A DNA stretch of 64,000 nt from Flavobacterium sp. FEMGT703F (GTDB taxonomy: Bacteria; Bacteroidota; Bacteroidia; Flavobacteriales; Flavobacteriaceae): NCBI GenBank assembly GCA_002786385.1, contig PGCN01000007.1:186001-250000 (forward strand), written 5' to 3'. Within the stretch, counting starts at the first letter, position 1. Every line of letters begins with the position of its first letter. The notes below the pieces were generated by a model that ran no database searches, had not been told where the DNA came from, and saw only the letters and a list, made by a program, of their open reading frames with translations. Position numbers and translations under genes: made by a program. Positions 24,918-33,159 of this stretch are shown here, one piece after another.

Positions 24918-25370
24918 ATGTTGAAAACCGTTAACATATTTAATAAAAGAGCCAAGTTTGATTACGAAATAATCGAAACTTATACGGCCGGTATTGTTTT
25001 AACCGGAACGGAAATCAAATCAATTCGTTTAGGGAAAGCCAATATCACGGAAGGTTTCTGTGAATTTCACAACGGAGAATTGTTTGCCATCAATACCCAA
25101 ATTGATGAATACCTTTACGGCAATCAATTCAACCACAAAGCCAAGAGCGAAAGAAAACTGCTACTCAATAAAAGAGAACTTAAAAAACTCGAAAGAAGTA
25201 TCGATACAAAAGGATTGACCATTATTCCTTTAAAATTGTTTACCAACGAAAAAGGTTTGGCCAAATTAGATATAGGTCTTTGCCGAGGAAAGAAGACCTA
25301 CGACAAAAGAGAAAGTTTAAAAGAGCAAGATGTAAAGCGTGATTTAGACCGAATCAAAAAATCCTTCTAA
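24918..25370 (+). CDS. smpB: SsrA (tmRNA)-binding protein SmpB
   Basis: A 150-residue protein that binds tmRNA and brings it to stalled ribosomes for trans-translation. Family marks are [24 protein letters not shown] near the N-terminus, [34 protein letters not shown] and the basic tail [21 protein letters not shown]. Length is typical. The ATG lies only 7 bases after a promoter-like box. The stop overlaps convergent pcm by 4 bp, so transcripts are antisense at their ends. Confidence 0.97.
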   Translation: MLKTVNIFNKRAKFDYEIIETYTAGIVLTGTEIKSIRLGKANITEGFCEFHNGELFAINTQIDEYLYGNQFNHKAKSERKLLLNKRELKKLERSIDTKGLTIIPLKLFTNEKGLAKLDIGLCRGKKTYDKRESLKEQDVKRDLDRIKKSF

Positions 25371-26008
25371 TTTTTATCTTCCAATAAAGGAACAAAACGA
25401 AATTCTCCAAACTCGTGTTTTTCAAACTGGGTTTCGTTTTTGCGAATCAACATCGTCATAATTTGTTCGCCTTCGCCCAAAGGAATGACCAACCTACCGC
25501 CTATTTTTAATTGCGCCATTAAAGGTTTTGGAATAATCGGTGCACCGGCTGTTACTATTATACTGTCGAAAGGTGCAAAATTAGGCAACCCTTTATAACC
25601 GTCACCAAAAGACAAATGCTTCGGGCGAATGCCCAACTTAGGCAGCAAAGCCGAAGTAATTTTAAAGAGTTCATTTTGTCTTTCTACCGAATATACTTTG
25701 GCGCCCATAGCCACCAAAACGGCAGTTTGATAACCCGAACCGGTTCCGATTTCCAAAATTTTATCGTCTTTTTTAACTTGTAGTAATTGTGTTTGAAAAG
25801 CCACGGTATAAGGCTGTGAAATGGTTTGCCCGGCGGCAATGGGAAACGCCTTATCCTGGTAAGCAAAATCTTCAAAACCGGAATTCAAAAACAAATGTCG
25901 AGGAATACGCTTTATGGCTTCCAATACATTTTTATCGGTAATGCCCTTTTCTTCCAGCAACTTGGCCAGTTTATTTCGCAATCCTTGATGTTTAGCGGTA
26001 TCTTTCAA
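25367..26008 (-). CDS. pcm: Protein-L-isoaspartate O-methyltransferase
   Basis: A 213-residue methyltransferase that repairs isoaspartyl residues in aged proteins. Visible marks are [36 protein letters not shown], the SAM loop [14 protein letters not shown] and [21 protein letters not shown] place the start at TTG 26008 (LKDTAKHQG...), because a TTTG-N20-TATTTTTA promoter at 26030-26061 lies across the alternative ATG at 26053, which would therefore not be transcribed. Confidence 0.9.
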   Translation of the reverse strand: MKDTAKHQGLRNKLAKLLEEKGITDKNVLEAIKRIPRHLFLNSGFEDFAYQDKAFPIAAGQTISQPYTVAFQTQLLQVKKDDKILEIGTGSGYQTAVLVAMGAKVYSVERQNELFKITSALLPKLGIRPKHLSFGDGYKGLPNFAPFDSIIVTAGAPIIPKPLMAQLKIGGRLVIPLGEGEQIMTMLIRKNETQFEKHEFGEFRFVPLLEDKN

Positions 26009-26029
26009 TTGGGGTAATGATTTATCGGG

Positions 26030-26061
26030 TAAAAATAGAAGTAAAAAATCCAATAAACAAA
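26030..26061 (-). promoter_or_regulatory. Promoter of pcm
   Basis: Minus strand TTTG (26058-26061), 20-bp spacer, TATTTTTA (26030-26037), one base from TAnnTTTG. It supports the TTG start at 26008. Confidence 0.5.
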
Positions 26062-26084
26062 TTCTGATTCCCGATAAATTTTTA

Positions 26085-26100
26085 TCCCGAAGTTTCGGGA
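26085..26100. repeat. 16-base near-palindromic word TCCCGAAGTTTCGGGA, copy 1
   Basis: It lies between divergent pcm and the Gfo/Idh gene. An identical copy is found at 32179-32194 as the tip of dispersed repeat copy C. Confidence 0.6.
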
Positions 26101-26130
26101 CTTAAACTTTTAAACTTTAAACTAAAATGC

Positions 26131-26138
26131 TACTTTTG
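26131..26138 (+). promoter_or_regulatory. -7 box of the Gfo/Idh gene
   Basis: TACTTTTG matches TAnnTTTG and lies 15 bp before ATG 26154, which favours this start over the codon at 26127. Confidence 0.45.
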
Positions 26139-26153
26139 ATAAAATTTATTTTT

Positions 26154-27119
26154 ATGCTAAAAGTTGGCGTTTTAGGTGCCGGTCACCTTGGAAAAATACA
26201 CTTGCGATTATTACAACAATCTGAAAAATATGAATTAGTCGGCTTTTACGATGAAAACCATGAATATGCCGAAAAAATTGCAGCCGAGTTTGGTTACAAG
26301 CGTTTTGACACCATTGCTAAGTTGATCCATGCTGTTGATGTGATTGACATTGTTACGCCAACGCTTTCTCATTACAAATGTGCTAAAGTAGCCATCAAAT
26401 CGGGAAAACACGTTTTTATCGAAAAACCGATTGCCACTACTGTGGAAGAAGCGGAGGAAATCATCGCTTTGGCAGCAGCTAATAATGTAAAAGGTCAAGT
26501 GGGTCATGTGGAGCGATTCAATCCTGCTTTCATTGCCGTAAAAAATCAAATCGACAATCCGATGTTTATTGAAACGCATCGTTTGGCCGAATTCAATCCG
26601 CGCGGGACTGACGTTCCGGTGGTTTTAGATTTAATGATACACGATATCGATGCGATTTTAAGTGTAGTGAAATCGAAGGTAAAATCGGTACACGCCAGCG
26701 GTGTTTCGGTGTTGAGCCAATCACCTGATATTGCCAATGCCCGTATCGAATTTGAAAACGGTTGTGTGGCCAATATTACTTCGAGTCGCATTTCTATGAA
26801 AAACATGCGCAAATCGCGTTTCTTCCAAAAAGACGCTTACATCTCGGTGGATTATCTCGATAAGATTTGTGAAGTCGTAAAAATGAAAGACGCTCCCGAA
26901 GTACCGGGCGATTTTGATATGATTCTGCAAAATGCCGAAGGCGAACGCAAGCAAATTTATTTCAACAATCCTGATGTAGCACCCAATAATGCCATATTGG
27001 ACGAATTGGAAACTTTTGCCAATGCTATCAATAACAATACTACACCGATAGTAACTTTGGAAGACGGAACGGAAGCCTTACGAGTAGCTTATATGATTAT
27101 TGATTCGATGGAAAAATAA
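26154..27119 (+). CDS. Gfo/Idh/MocA-family NAD(P)-dependent oxidoreductase
   Basis: A 321-residue protein. It opens with the Rossmann fold MLKVGVLGAGHLGKIHLR, has the family motif VFIEKPIATTVEEAEEI with the catalytic-region Lys, and GHVERFNPAF plus LDLMIHDIDAIL in the substrate domain. The start at 26154 puts the Rossmann strand at the N-terminus and lies after the promoter box. The family oxidises sugars, inositols or biliverdin; the substrate is not identifiable. Confidence 0.88.
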   Translation: MLKVGVLGAGHLGKIHLRLLQQSEKYELVGFYDENHEYAEKIAAEFGYKRFDTIAKLIHAVDVIDIVTPTLSHYKCAKVAIKSGKHVFIEKPIATTVEEAEEIIALAAANNVKGQVGHVERFNPAFIAVKNQIDNPMFIETHRLAEFNPRGTDVPVVLDLMIHDIDAILSVVKSKVKSVHASGVSVLSQSPDIANARIEFENGCVANITSSRISMKNMRKSRFFQKDAYISVDYLDKICEVVKMKDAPEVPGDFDMILQNAEGERKQIYFNNPDVAPNNAILDELETFANAINNNTTPIVTLEDGTEALRVAYMIIDSMEK

Positions 27120-27804
27120 TAAAATCTTATTTTTTAGGGTGAATAAAACAATCAACATACTCAACAACAAATGGTTTGCACTGCTTTTCTTAGCTATCGC
27201 TTTTTCTTTGATTTATAATCCGTTGACCAAATTTCCGTATACATTTTGTATTATAGTCCTTTTTATCCTTGTCACAACCTATCTTCAAGAGGGTAATCTA
27301 AACAGATTAAATTTTAAAAAGTTAGGTTTAAAAGAGTTAAAAGCTATACTATTAGTGTATGTAGGACTTGAACTCGTAATGGATTTTCTATTCCAACCAA
27401 CAGTGAGTTGGCTATGTAATGAACCAGCTGATTATTCTACATTTGAGAGCATTAAAGGCAATATCGGAATGTACTTCAAATATTTGTTATATATGTGGAT
27501 AAGTGCTGCATTTGGGGAAGAACTTTTATTTCGGGGCTATGCTTTTTTTCAGTTCCAAAAAATATTTGGCGATAAAAAAGGCTTGATTGTTTTGCTTTCC
27601 GCTGTCTTATTCTCATTGCCTCACTTATACCAAGGACTTTCCGGATTGATCATGACATTTCTATTTGGAATTGCATTTGCATTAATTTACAGCAAATACC
27701 AAAATATTTGGATCAACATAATTATTCACGGATTAATCGATACCGTATTTTTAACCTTAAGTTATTTAGGTTATCTGGAATTCTATAATTTACTAGGAAA
27801 ATAA
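27100..27804 (+). CDS. CPBP-family intramembrane metalloprotease
   Basis: A 234-residue (or 221 from GTG 27139) membrane protein with CPBP motifs FGEELLFRGYAFFQFQK, LFSLPHLYQG and NIWINIIIHGLIDT carrying the Glu-Glu, Arg and His zinc-site residues. The frame overlaps the Gfo/Idh gene by 20 bp from its first start; the GTG at 27139 would avoid the overlap and is more plausible. It is unlike the CPBP gene at 16.7 kb in sequence and context. Confidence 0.8.
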   Translation: MIRWKNNKILFFRVNKTINILNNKWFALLFLAIAFSLIYNPLTKFPYTFCIIVLFILVTTYLQEGNLNRLNFKKLGLKELKAILLVYVGLELVMDFLFQPTVSWLCNEPADYSTFESIKGNIGMYFKYLLYMWISAAFGEELLFRGYAFFQFQKIFGDKKGLIVLLSAVLFSLPHLYQGLSGLIMTFLFGIAFALIYSKYQNIWINIIIHGLIDTVFLTLSYLGYLEFYNLLGK

Positions 27805-27824
27805 ACAAACACTAAACCAATATA

Positions 27825-28712
27825 ATGAATACAATAGCTGTAATTGGTGCCGGAACTATGGGTAACGGAATTGCCCATACCTTTGCACAAAGCGGATTTA
27901 CCGTAAAATTAATTGACATCTCTGAAAAATCGTTGGAAAAAGGTATGGCAACGATTGCTGCAAACCTTGACCGAATGGTAACCAAAGGAACCATTACCGA
28001 AGACGACAAACACAAAACCATAGGCAACATTATTACTTATACCGATATCAAAGACGGTGTGGTTGGTTGTGACTTGGTAGTTGAAGCGGCAACGGAAAAC
28101 GTAGGTTTAAAATTGAACATCTTCAAACAATTAAGTGAGGTTTGCGACCACAACGTGATTTTAGCCACAAATACTTCTTCGATTTCCATCACACAAATTG
28201 CCGCTCAAGTAGTTCATCCGGAAAGAGTTATCGGAATGCACTTTATGAATCCGGTGCCGATTATGAAATTGGTCGAAATCATTCGCGGCTACAATACTTC
28301 CGATGAAGTAACCAAAATCATCATGGAGTTATCGGTTAAATTGGGTAAAACCCCAACAGAAGTTAACGATTATCCGGGCTTTGTGGCCAACAGAATCCTA
28401 ATGCCGATGATTAACGAAAGCATCGAAACCTTATACAATGGCGTTGCCGGTGTAAGCGAAATTGATACTGTAATGAAATTAGGAATGGCACATCCGATGG
28501 GACCATTACAACTGGCCGACTTTATTGGATTAGACGTTTGCTTGTCTATTCTTAACGTAATGTACGACGGTTTCAAAAACCCGAAATACGCGCCTTGTCC
28601 ACTGTTAGTGAATATGGTGATGGCCGGAAAACTAGGCGTAAAATCAGGTGAGGGTTTTTATGACTATTCAGAATCTAAAAAAGCAGAGAAAGTTTCGAAG
28701 CAGTTTATCTAA
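27825..28712 (+). CDS. 3-Hydroxybutyryl-CoA / 3-hydroxyacyl-CoA dehydrogenase
   Basis: A 295-residue NAD-dependent enzyme of beta-oxidation or butyrate metabolism. NAD loop GAGTMGNGIAHTFAQSGF is at the N-terminus, NTSSISITQIA carries the catalytic-region Ser, MHFMNPVPIMKLVEII holds the catalytic His, and NDYPGFVANRILMPMINE and GMAHPMGPLQLADFIGLD form the C-terminal domain. Length is typical of stand-alone Hbd/PaaH. No thiolase or hydratase lies next to it. Confidence 0.93.
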   Translation: MNTIAVIGAGTMGNGIAHTFAQSGFTVKLIDISEKSLEKGMATIAANLDRMVTKGTITEDDKHKTIGNIITYTDIKDGVVGCDLVVEAATENVGLKLNIFKQLSEVCDHNVILATNTSSISITQIAAQVVHPERVIGMHFMNPVPIMKLVEIIRGYNTSDEVTKIIMELSVKLGKTPTEVNDYPGFVANRILMPMINESIETLYNGVAGVSEIDTVMKLGMAHPMGPLQLADFIGLDVCLSILNVMYDGFKNPKYAPCPLLVNMVMAGKLGVKSGEGFYDYSESKKAEKVSKQFI

Positions 28713-28728
28713 AAGTTGTAGGTTCCAG

Positions 28729-28766
28729 GTTGTAAGTTCAAAGTTAAATCTAAGCCAACTTACAAC
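28729..28766. repeat. Inverted repeat GTTGTAAGTT / AACTTACAAC before the DUF1015 gene
   Basis: A perfect 10-bp inverted repeat with an 18-bp loop, in low-complexity DNA made of variants of 'ACAACTTACAAC'. Similar words occur inside the yggS coding region at 30608-30635. Confidence 0.6.
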
Positions 28767-28796
28767 TCACAACACACAACATACAACCCCAAAAAA

Positions 28797-30038
28797 ATGA
28801 GCAAAATAATCCCTTTCAAAGCCGTTCGTCCTACGCCGGATAAAGTAGCGTTGGTGACTTGCCGCAATTACGACGATTATAGTTCAGCTGAGCTTGCCGC
28901 TTGGTTGAGTTTTAATCCGTATTCGTTCTTGCACGTGATTCATCCCGCCTACATGTATTCGCAAAAAATTACTTTAGACAAACGCTTTAAAGGTGTTGCC
29001 CACAAGTACCAGGATTTTAAAGATGACGGTATTTTTATGCAGGAAGAAAAAGCGGTTTTTTTCTTGTATGAAATCCAAACAAAAACACAGTCTTTCACCG
29101 GTATAGTGGCAGGAACTTCTATTGAAGATTACAAGAATAACGTCATCAAAAAACACGAAGACACCTTGCAATACCGCGTAGAATACTTCAAGGATTATCT
29201 ACACCAAACGGGTTTCAATACCGAACCGGTTTTAATTACTTACCCTGATAACGAAACCCTGAATGCTTGGATAGCCGAGAAGAAAAAAAGCGCACCGGTA
29301 TACAACTATTCGACTACCAATAAAGAAAAGCACCAACTTTGGAAAATTGAGAGCGATAACGAAATCCAATGGCTGACACAACAATTCGAGAACATACCCG
29401 AGTTGTATATAGCCGATGGCCACCACCGTTCGGCTTCGGCAGAATTGTTATTCGACGAAGACCAACATTTGGGCAATCAAAATTTGAACTATTTCATGAG
29501 TTTTCTGATTGCGGAAAGCAACGTAAAAATCTACGAATACAATCGCATTATCCGCGATTTAAACGGTTACACCAAAGCAGATTTTCTCGAAAAACTGGCC
29601 GAGTATTTCATCATCAAAGACAAAGAACAAGAATTGTGGAAACCCCAAAGCAAATTCGAATTTGGCATGTATCTCGACGGGAATTTTTATGCCTTATTTT
29701 ACAAGCAAACCAACAGTAGCGAATTGTCATCCCGAGCGCAGTCGAGGGACATTTTAGAGAATTTGGATGCTCAAATTCTATACGATAAAGTGTTGCAACC
29801 GCTTTTAGGTATTGAAGATTTGCGAAACGATGAACGCATTGAGTATATTCCCGGAAAACAATCGGTAGCGACCATCAAAGAATTGGTTGACGAAGGCGAG
29901 TTTGAAGTTGGGTTTATGCTCTACCCTTCGGATATTTCCGAAATCAAAGCCTTGGCCGATAACCATTTGATCATGCCGCCAAAAAGTACTTATATAGAAC
30001 CTAAATTCCGCAGCGGATTGATGGTTTATGAACTATGA
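28797..30038 (+). CDS. DUF1015-family protein with an in-frame repeat insertion
   Basis: A 413-residue cytoplasmic protein. The DUF1015 pattern is visible: IIPFKAVRPTPDKVALV at the start, YIADGHHRSASAELLF in the middle, and the end LVDEGEFEVGFMLYPSDIS...MPPKSTYIEPKFRSGLM. Function unknown; in some bacteria the gene neighbours serine synthesis genes, but not here. Near residues 310-318 the code runs through TCATCCCGAGCGCAGTCGAG (SSRAQSRD), a short repeat word normally found between genes. The insertion keeps the frame and sits in a surface loop-like region. Confidence 0.9.
   Translation: MSKIIPFKAVRPTPDKVALVTCRNYDDYSSAELAAWLSFNPYSFLHVIHPAYMYSQKITLDKRFKGVAHKYQDFKDDGIFMQEEKAVFFLYEIQTKTQSFTGIVAGTSIEDYKNNVIKKHEDTLQYRVEYFKDYLHQTGFNTEPVLITYPDNETLNAWIAEKKKSAPVYNYSTTNKEKHQLWKIESDNEIQWLTQQFENIPELYIADGHHRSASAELLFDEDQHLGNQNLNYFMSFLIAESNVKIYEYNRIIRDLNGYTKADFLEKLAEYFIIKDKEQELWKPQSKFEFGMYLDGNFYALFYKQTNSSELSSRAQSRDILENLDAQILYDKVLQPLLGIEDLRNDERIEYIPGKQSVATIKELVDEGEFEVGFMLYPSDISEIKALADNHLIMPPKSTYIEPKFRSGLMVYEL
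29725..29750. repeat. Intergenic-type repeat inside the DUF1015 gene
   Basis: The segment shares the 12-base core GAGCGCAGTCGA with the complement of 3057-3068, in the tip of dispersed repeat copy A. It is translated in frame as part of LSSRAQSRD. Confidence 0.7.
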
Positions 30039-30070
30039 TTTGAAAATGAGTCAATTTTTAAAATTTGAAA

Positions 30071-30733
30071 ATGTCTATAGCACAAAACCTTCTTGATATA
30101 AAATCTTCGTTACCGGATAACGTAACCTTGGTCGCGGTTTCCAAAACCAAACCGGTGTCTGATTTGATGGAAGCTTATGAAGCCGGTCAGCGCATATTTG
30201 GTGAAAATAAAATCCAGGAAATGACCGAAAAATGGCAACAAATGCCTAAGGACATCGAATGGCACATGATTGGCCATGTACAATCCAACAAAGTGAAATA
30301 CATGGTGCCTTATGTGAAGCTAATTCACGGCGTGGACAGTTTGAAATTGCTCAAAGAAATCAACCGTCAAGCCGTTCGTTGGCGAAAAAACATTAATTGT
30401 TTGTTGCAAATTCACATTGCCGAAGAAGAAACCAAATTCGGTTTAAACGAACAAGAACTTGAAGAATTATTACATTCAGAAGAATTCAAAACCATGACCA
30501 ATATCAAAATCGTTGGTTTAATGGGAATGGCAACTTTTACCGATAATCAAGCCCAAATCAAAAGAGAATTCAATCATTTAAAAAAAATATTTGATGCTCT
30601 AAAAAACCAACCTACAACTCAAAACTTACAACCAACAACCCTATCCATGGGCATGAGCGGCGATTACCAAATCGCTATAGAATCTGGTAGTACTATGGTT
30701 CGCATTGGAAGTAGTATATTTGGAAGCAGATAA
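30071..30733 (+). CDS. YggS/PLPBP family pyridoxal phosphate-binding protein
   Basis: A 220-residue protein from ATG 30071; a TTG two codons earlier is not needed. Motifs: LVAVSKTKP with the PLP lysine, FGENKIQEMTEKW, IEWHMIGHVQSNKVKY, LLQIHIAEEETKFGL and LSMGMSGDYQIAIESGSTMVRIGSSIFG. The family keeps PLP homeostasis. Residues about 179-189 (NQPTTQNLQPTT) look like translated low-complexity intergenic sequence inserted just before the LSMGMSGD motif. Confidence 0.92.
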   Translation: MSIAQNLLDIKSSLPDNVTLVAVSKTKPVSDLMEAYEAGQRIFGENKIQEMTEKWQQMPKDIEWHMIGHVQSNKVKYMVPYVKLIHGVDSLKLLKEINRQAVRWRKNINCLLQIHIAEEETKFGLNEQELEELLHSEEFKTMTNIKIVGLMGMATFTDNQAQIKREFNHLKKIFDALKNQPTTQNLQPTTLSMGMSGDYQIAIESGSTMVRIGSSIFGSR

Positions 30734-30770
30734 AAAGCTAATCACTATTCACTAATTACTATTCACTTAT

Positions 30771-32132
30771 TTGTACGCCATACTCGACATAGAAACCACC
30801 GGAGGCCAATTCAATGAAGAAGGCATCACTGAAATCGCCATCTACAAATTTGACGGTCATGAAGTGGTGGATCAGTTTATCAGTTTGGTCAATCCCGAAA
30901 AACCGATTCAGCCTTTTGTGGTGAAGTTAACCGGGATTAATAATGCCATGTTGCGCTCGGCTCCGAAGTTTTATGAAATAGCCAAACGCATTATTGAAAT
31001 TACCGAAAACTGTATCGTAGTAGCGCACAATGCCTCGTTTGACTACCGCATTTTGCGAACGGAATTCAGTCGCCTAGGCTACGATTTTGTTCGACCAACG
31101 CTTTGTACAGTTGAATTATCGCAGAAACTAATTCCCGGTCAGCCATCTTACAGCTTAGGAAAATTGGTTCGTTCGCTTGGGATTCCGGTAACCGATAGAC
31201 ATCGGGCCAGCGGCGATGCCTTAGCCACCGTAAAGTTGTTCAAAATGATTTTGGACAAAGATGTTTCCAAAGAAATTCTAATCGGTTTAATCAAAGCCGA
31301 AATCAAAAAAGGCTTATCGCCTAAACTGCTGGATATTGTTGAAAGTATGCCGACACGAACCGGAATCTATTACATCCACAATGAAAAAGGCGATTTGATC
31401 TATATTGGCAAAAGCAAGAACATCAAGAAGCGCATCAACCAACATTTTACAGGAACTTCAGGCAAAAGCAAAAAAATCCAACGCGATGTTTTTGCAGTAA
31501 CCTATGAAGAAACCGGTAGCGAATTGATTGCGTTGCTCAAAGAAAGTGAAGAAATCAAAATCAACAAACCCATTTACAACCGAGCCCAACGCAAAACTAT
31601 TTTCCAATATGCCTTGTATGCCGAAAAAGATGCCAATGGTTATTTAGCGTTGAGAGTCCAAAAAGCCGACGGGCGTAAAAAGGAAATCACCTCTTTTACT
31701 TCTATCCAAGAAGGTAAAAATTTGTTGCATAAAATCACCGCAGAATACCAATTGTGTCAGAAGATAAACGGCTTATACGAAACCAAAAACGGTTGTTTTC
31801 AACTCAAAATCAAAGAATGTAAAGGCGCTTGTTTGAACCAAGAACCAACGGAAGAATACAACGAGCGCGTGGAAGAATTCATCAGCGAAATGAAGTTTGA
31901 CAACAATAATATGGTTATTATCGACCGAGGCAGAAGTGTCAACGAACGCAGTGCGGTTCTAATCGAAAATGGAGTTTACAAAGGCTATTGTTTCTTCGAT
32001 TTGAATTACCAAATCAACAATATTGAAATCCTGAAAAACATCATCATACCGATGCAAAACAACCGCGATACACGAACCATTATTCAAGGCTATTTGCGCC
32101 GACATAAGGTCATACGAATTATAAAATTTTAA
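30771..32132 (+). CDS. DnaQ-like exonuclease fused to a UvrC-type GIY-YIG nuclease
   Basis: A 453-residue protein from TTG 30771 (LYAILDIETTGG). The N-terminal part (1-170) is a DEDDh 3'-5' exonuclease: Asp6, Glu8, Asp91 in HNASFDYRIL, His144 and Asp149. Residues 195-280 form a GIY-YIG domain (GIY 198-200, YIG 211-213, then KSKNIKKRINQHF) as in UvrC/Cho, followed by a region with QWALY-like and Cys residues. Such fusions are known in Bacteroidota as a DNA-repair or polymerase-epsilon-like protein; the role is uncertain. Dispersed repeat copy C begins 4 bp after the stop. Confidence 0.9.
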   Translation: MYAILDIETTGGQFNEEGITEIAIYKFDGHEVVDQFISLVNPEKPIQPFVVKLTGINNAMLRSAPKFYEIAKRIIEITENCIVVAHNASFDYRILRTEFSRLGYDFVRPTLCTVELSQKLIPGQPSYSLGKLVRSLGIPVTDRHRASGDALATVKLFKMILDKDVSKEILIGLIKAEIKKGLSPKLLDIVESMPTRTGIYYIHNEKGDLIYIGKSKNIKKRINQHFTGTSGKSKKIQRDVFAVTYEETGSELIALLKESEEIKINKPIYNRAQRKTIFQYALYAEKDANGYLALRVQKADGRKKEITSFTSIQEGKNLLHKITAEYQLCQKINGLYETKNGCFQLKIKECKGACLNQEPTEEYNERVEEFISEMKFDNNNMVIIDRGRSVNERSAVLIENGVYKGYCFFDLNYQINNIEILKNIIIPMQNNRDTRTIIQGYLRRHKVIRIIKF

Positions 32133-32135
32133 TTT

Positions 32136-32206
32136 GAAGCCGTTTCCCGCTATTCGTTCCAATCTCTTCGAGGATTTCTCCCGAAGTTTCGGGACTATCG
32201 GGGCTA
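32136..32206 (-). repeat. Dispersed intergenic element, copy C
   Basis: Minus strand: TAGCCCCGATAG, tip TCCCGAAACTTCGGGA, GAAATCC, AGAGATTGGAACGAATAGCG, GGAAACGGCTTC. It is the shortest copy and fills nearly the whole 86-bp gap between the exonuclease stop (32132) and miaA (32219). Confidence 0.85.
32179..32194. repeat. TCCCGAAGTTTCGGGA, copy 2 (tip of element C)
   Basis: All 16 bases are identical to 26085-26100, so a free-standing word and the hairpin tip of an element are the same sequence. Confidence 0.6.
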
Positions 32207-32218
32207 AAATATAGTGCA

Positions 32219-33151
32219 TTGAACTACTTAATTACCATAATAGGACCAACTGCTATAGGAAAAACTTCCTTAAGCATCGCTTTGGCCCAACATTTCCGTT
32301 GTGATATTCTTTCTTGCGATAGCCGACAATTTTTTAGAGAAATGCGCATTGGAACCGCAGTGCCGTCGGAGGTCGAGCTACAATCAGCACCGCATCATTT
32401 CATCCAAAACAAATCCATTTTTGAATCGTATACGGTAGGCGATTTTGAACAAGAAGCCATTGCCAAACTCGATAGCTTATTCGAAAAAAATAACATCCAA
32501 ATCATGGTTGGCGGTTCCGGTTTGTATGTAGATGCCGTATTGAAAGGTTTTGATGATTTTCCGGAGATAGATGAAAATGTTCGTAAACAAATTAACGCTG
32601 ACTTTGAGCAATTTGGAATTACTTATCTACAGCAAGAGTTAAAAAAAAATGATCCTGATTATTACCAAAAACTAAGCCTGGAAAATCCGCAAACTTTGCA
32701 AAATCCTCAGCGGATGAAACGCTTTGTAGAAGTGAGTATCGGTTCCGGAAAACCGTATTCGAGCTTTATCGGACAAAAGAAAAACAGTCGGAACTTCACT
32801 CCTATTGTCATTGGATTAGAAGCCGAGCGAGAAGTAATGTATGACCGAATCAACCAACGTGTTGACTTAATGTTACAAGAAGGATTAATGACAGAAGCCG
32901 AACAATTATATCCGCACAAAGCATTGAATGCACTACAAACCGTTGGATACCGAGAACTGTTTGAGTATTTTGACGGTATAGTGACTTTAGACCAAGCCGT
33001 TGAAAACATTAAAATGAACACACGACGCTTTGCGAAACGCCAGATTACTTGGTTCAAAAGAACAGAAAACGCTAAGTGGTTTGACTATCAAACCGACAGA
33101 ACAGCCATTATTGAACACATAGAAAGCCAATTCATAATCCATAATTCATAA
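32219..33151 (+). CDS. miaA: tRNA dimethylallyltransferase
   Basis: A 310-residue enzyme that adds a dimethylallyl group to A37 of tRNAs reading U-starting codons. The P-loop GPTAIGKTSLS, the DSRQFFREMRIGT motif, VGGSGLYVDAVLKGF and the late TVGYRELF and NTRRFAKRQITWFKR are all present. The start is TTG 32219 (LNYLITIIGPTA); no ATG lies closer. Length is normal. It shares a transcription direction with the upstream exonuclease gene and the following thioesterase gene. Confidence 0.95.
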   Translation: MNYLITIIGPTAIGKTSLSIALAQHFRCDILSCDSRQFFREMRIGTAVPSEVELQSAPHHFIQNKSIFESYTVGDFEQEAIAKLDSLFEKNNIQIMVGGSGLYVDAVLKGFDDFPEIDENVRKQINADFEQFGITYLQQELKKNDPDYYQKLSLENPQTLQNPQRMKRFVEVSIGSGKPYSSFIGQKKNSRNFTPIVIGLEAEREVMYDRINQRVDLMLQEGLMTEAEQLYPHKALNALQTVGYRELFEYFDGIVTLDQAVENIKMNTRRFAKRQITWFKRTENAKWFDYQTDRTAIIEHIESQFIIHNS

Positions 33152-33159
33152 TTATAAAA

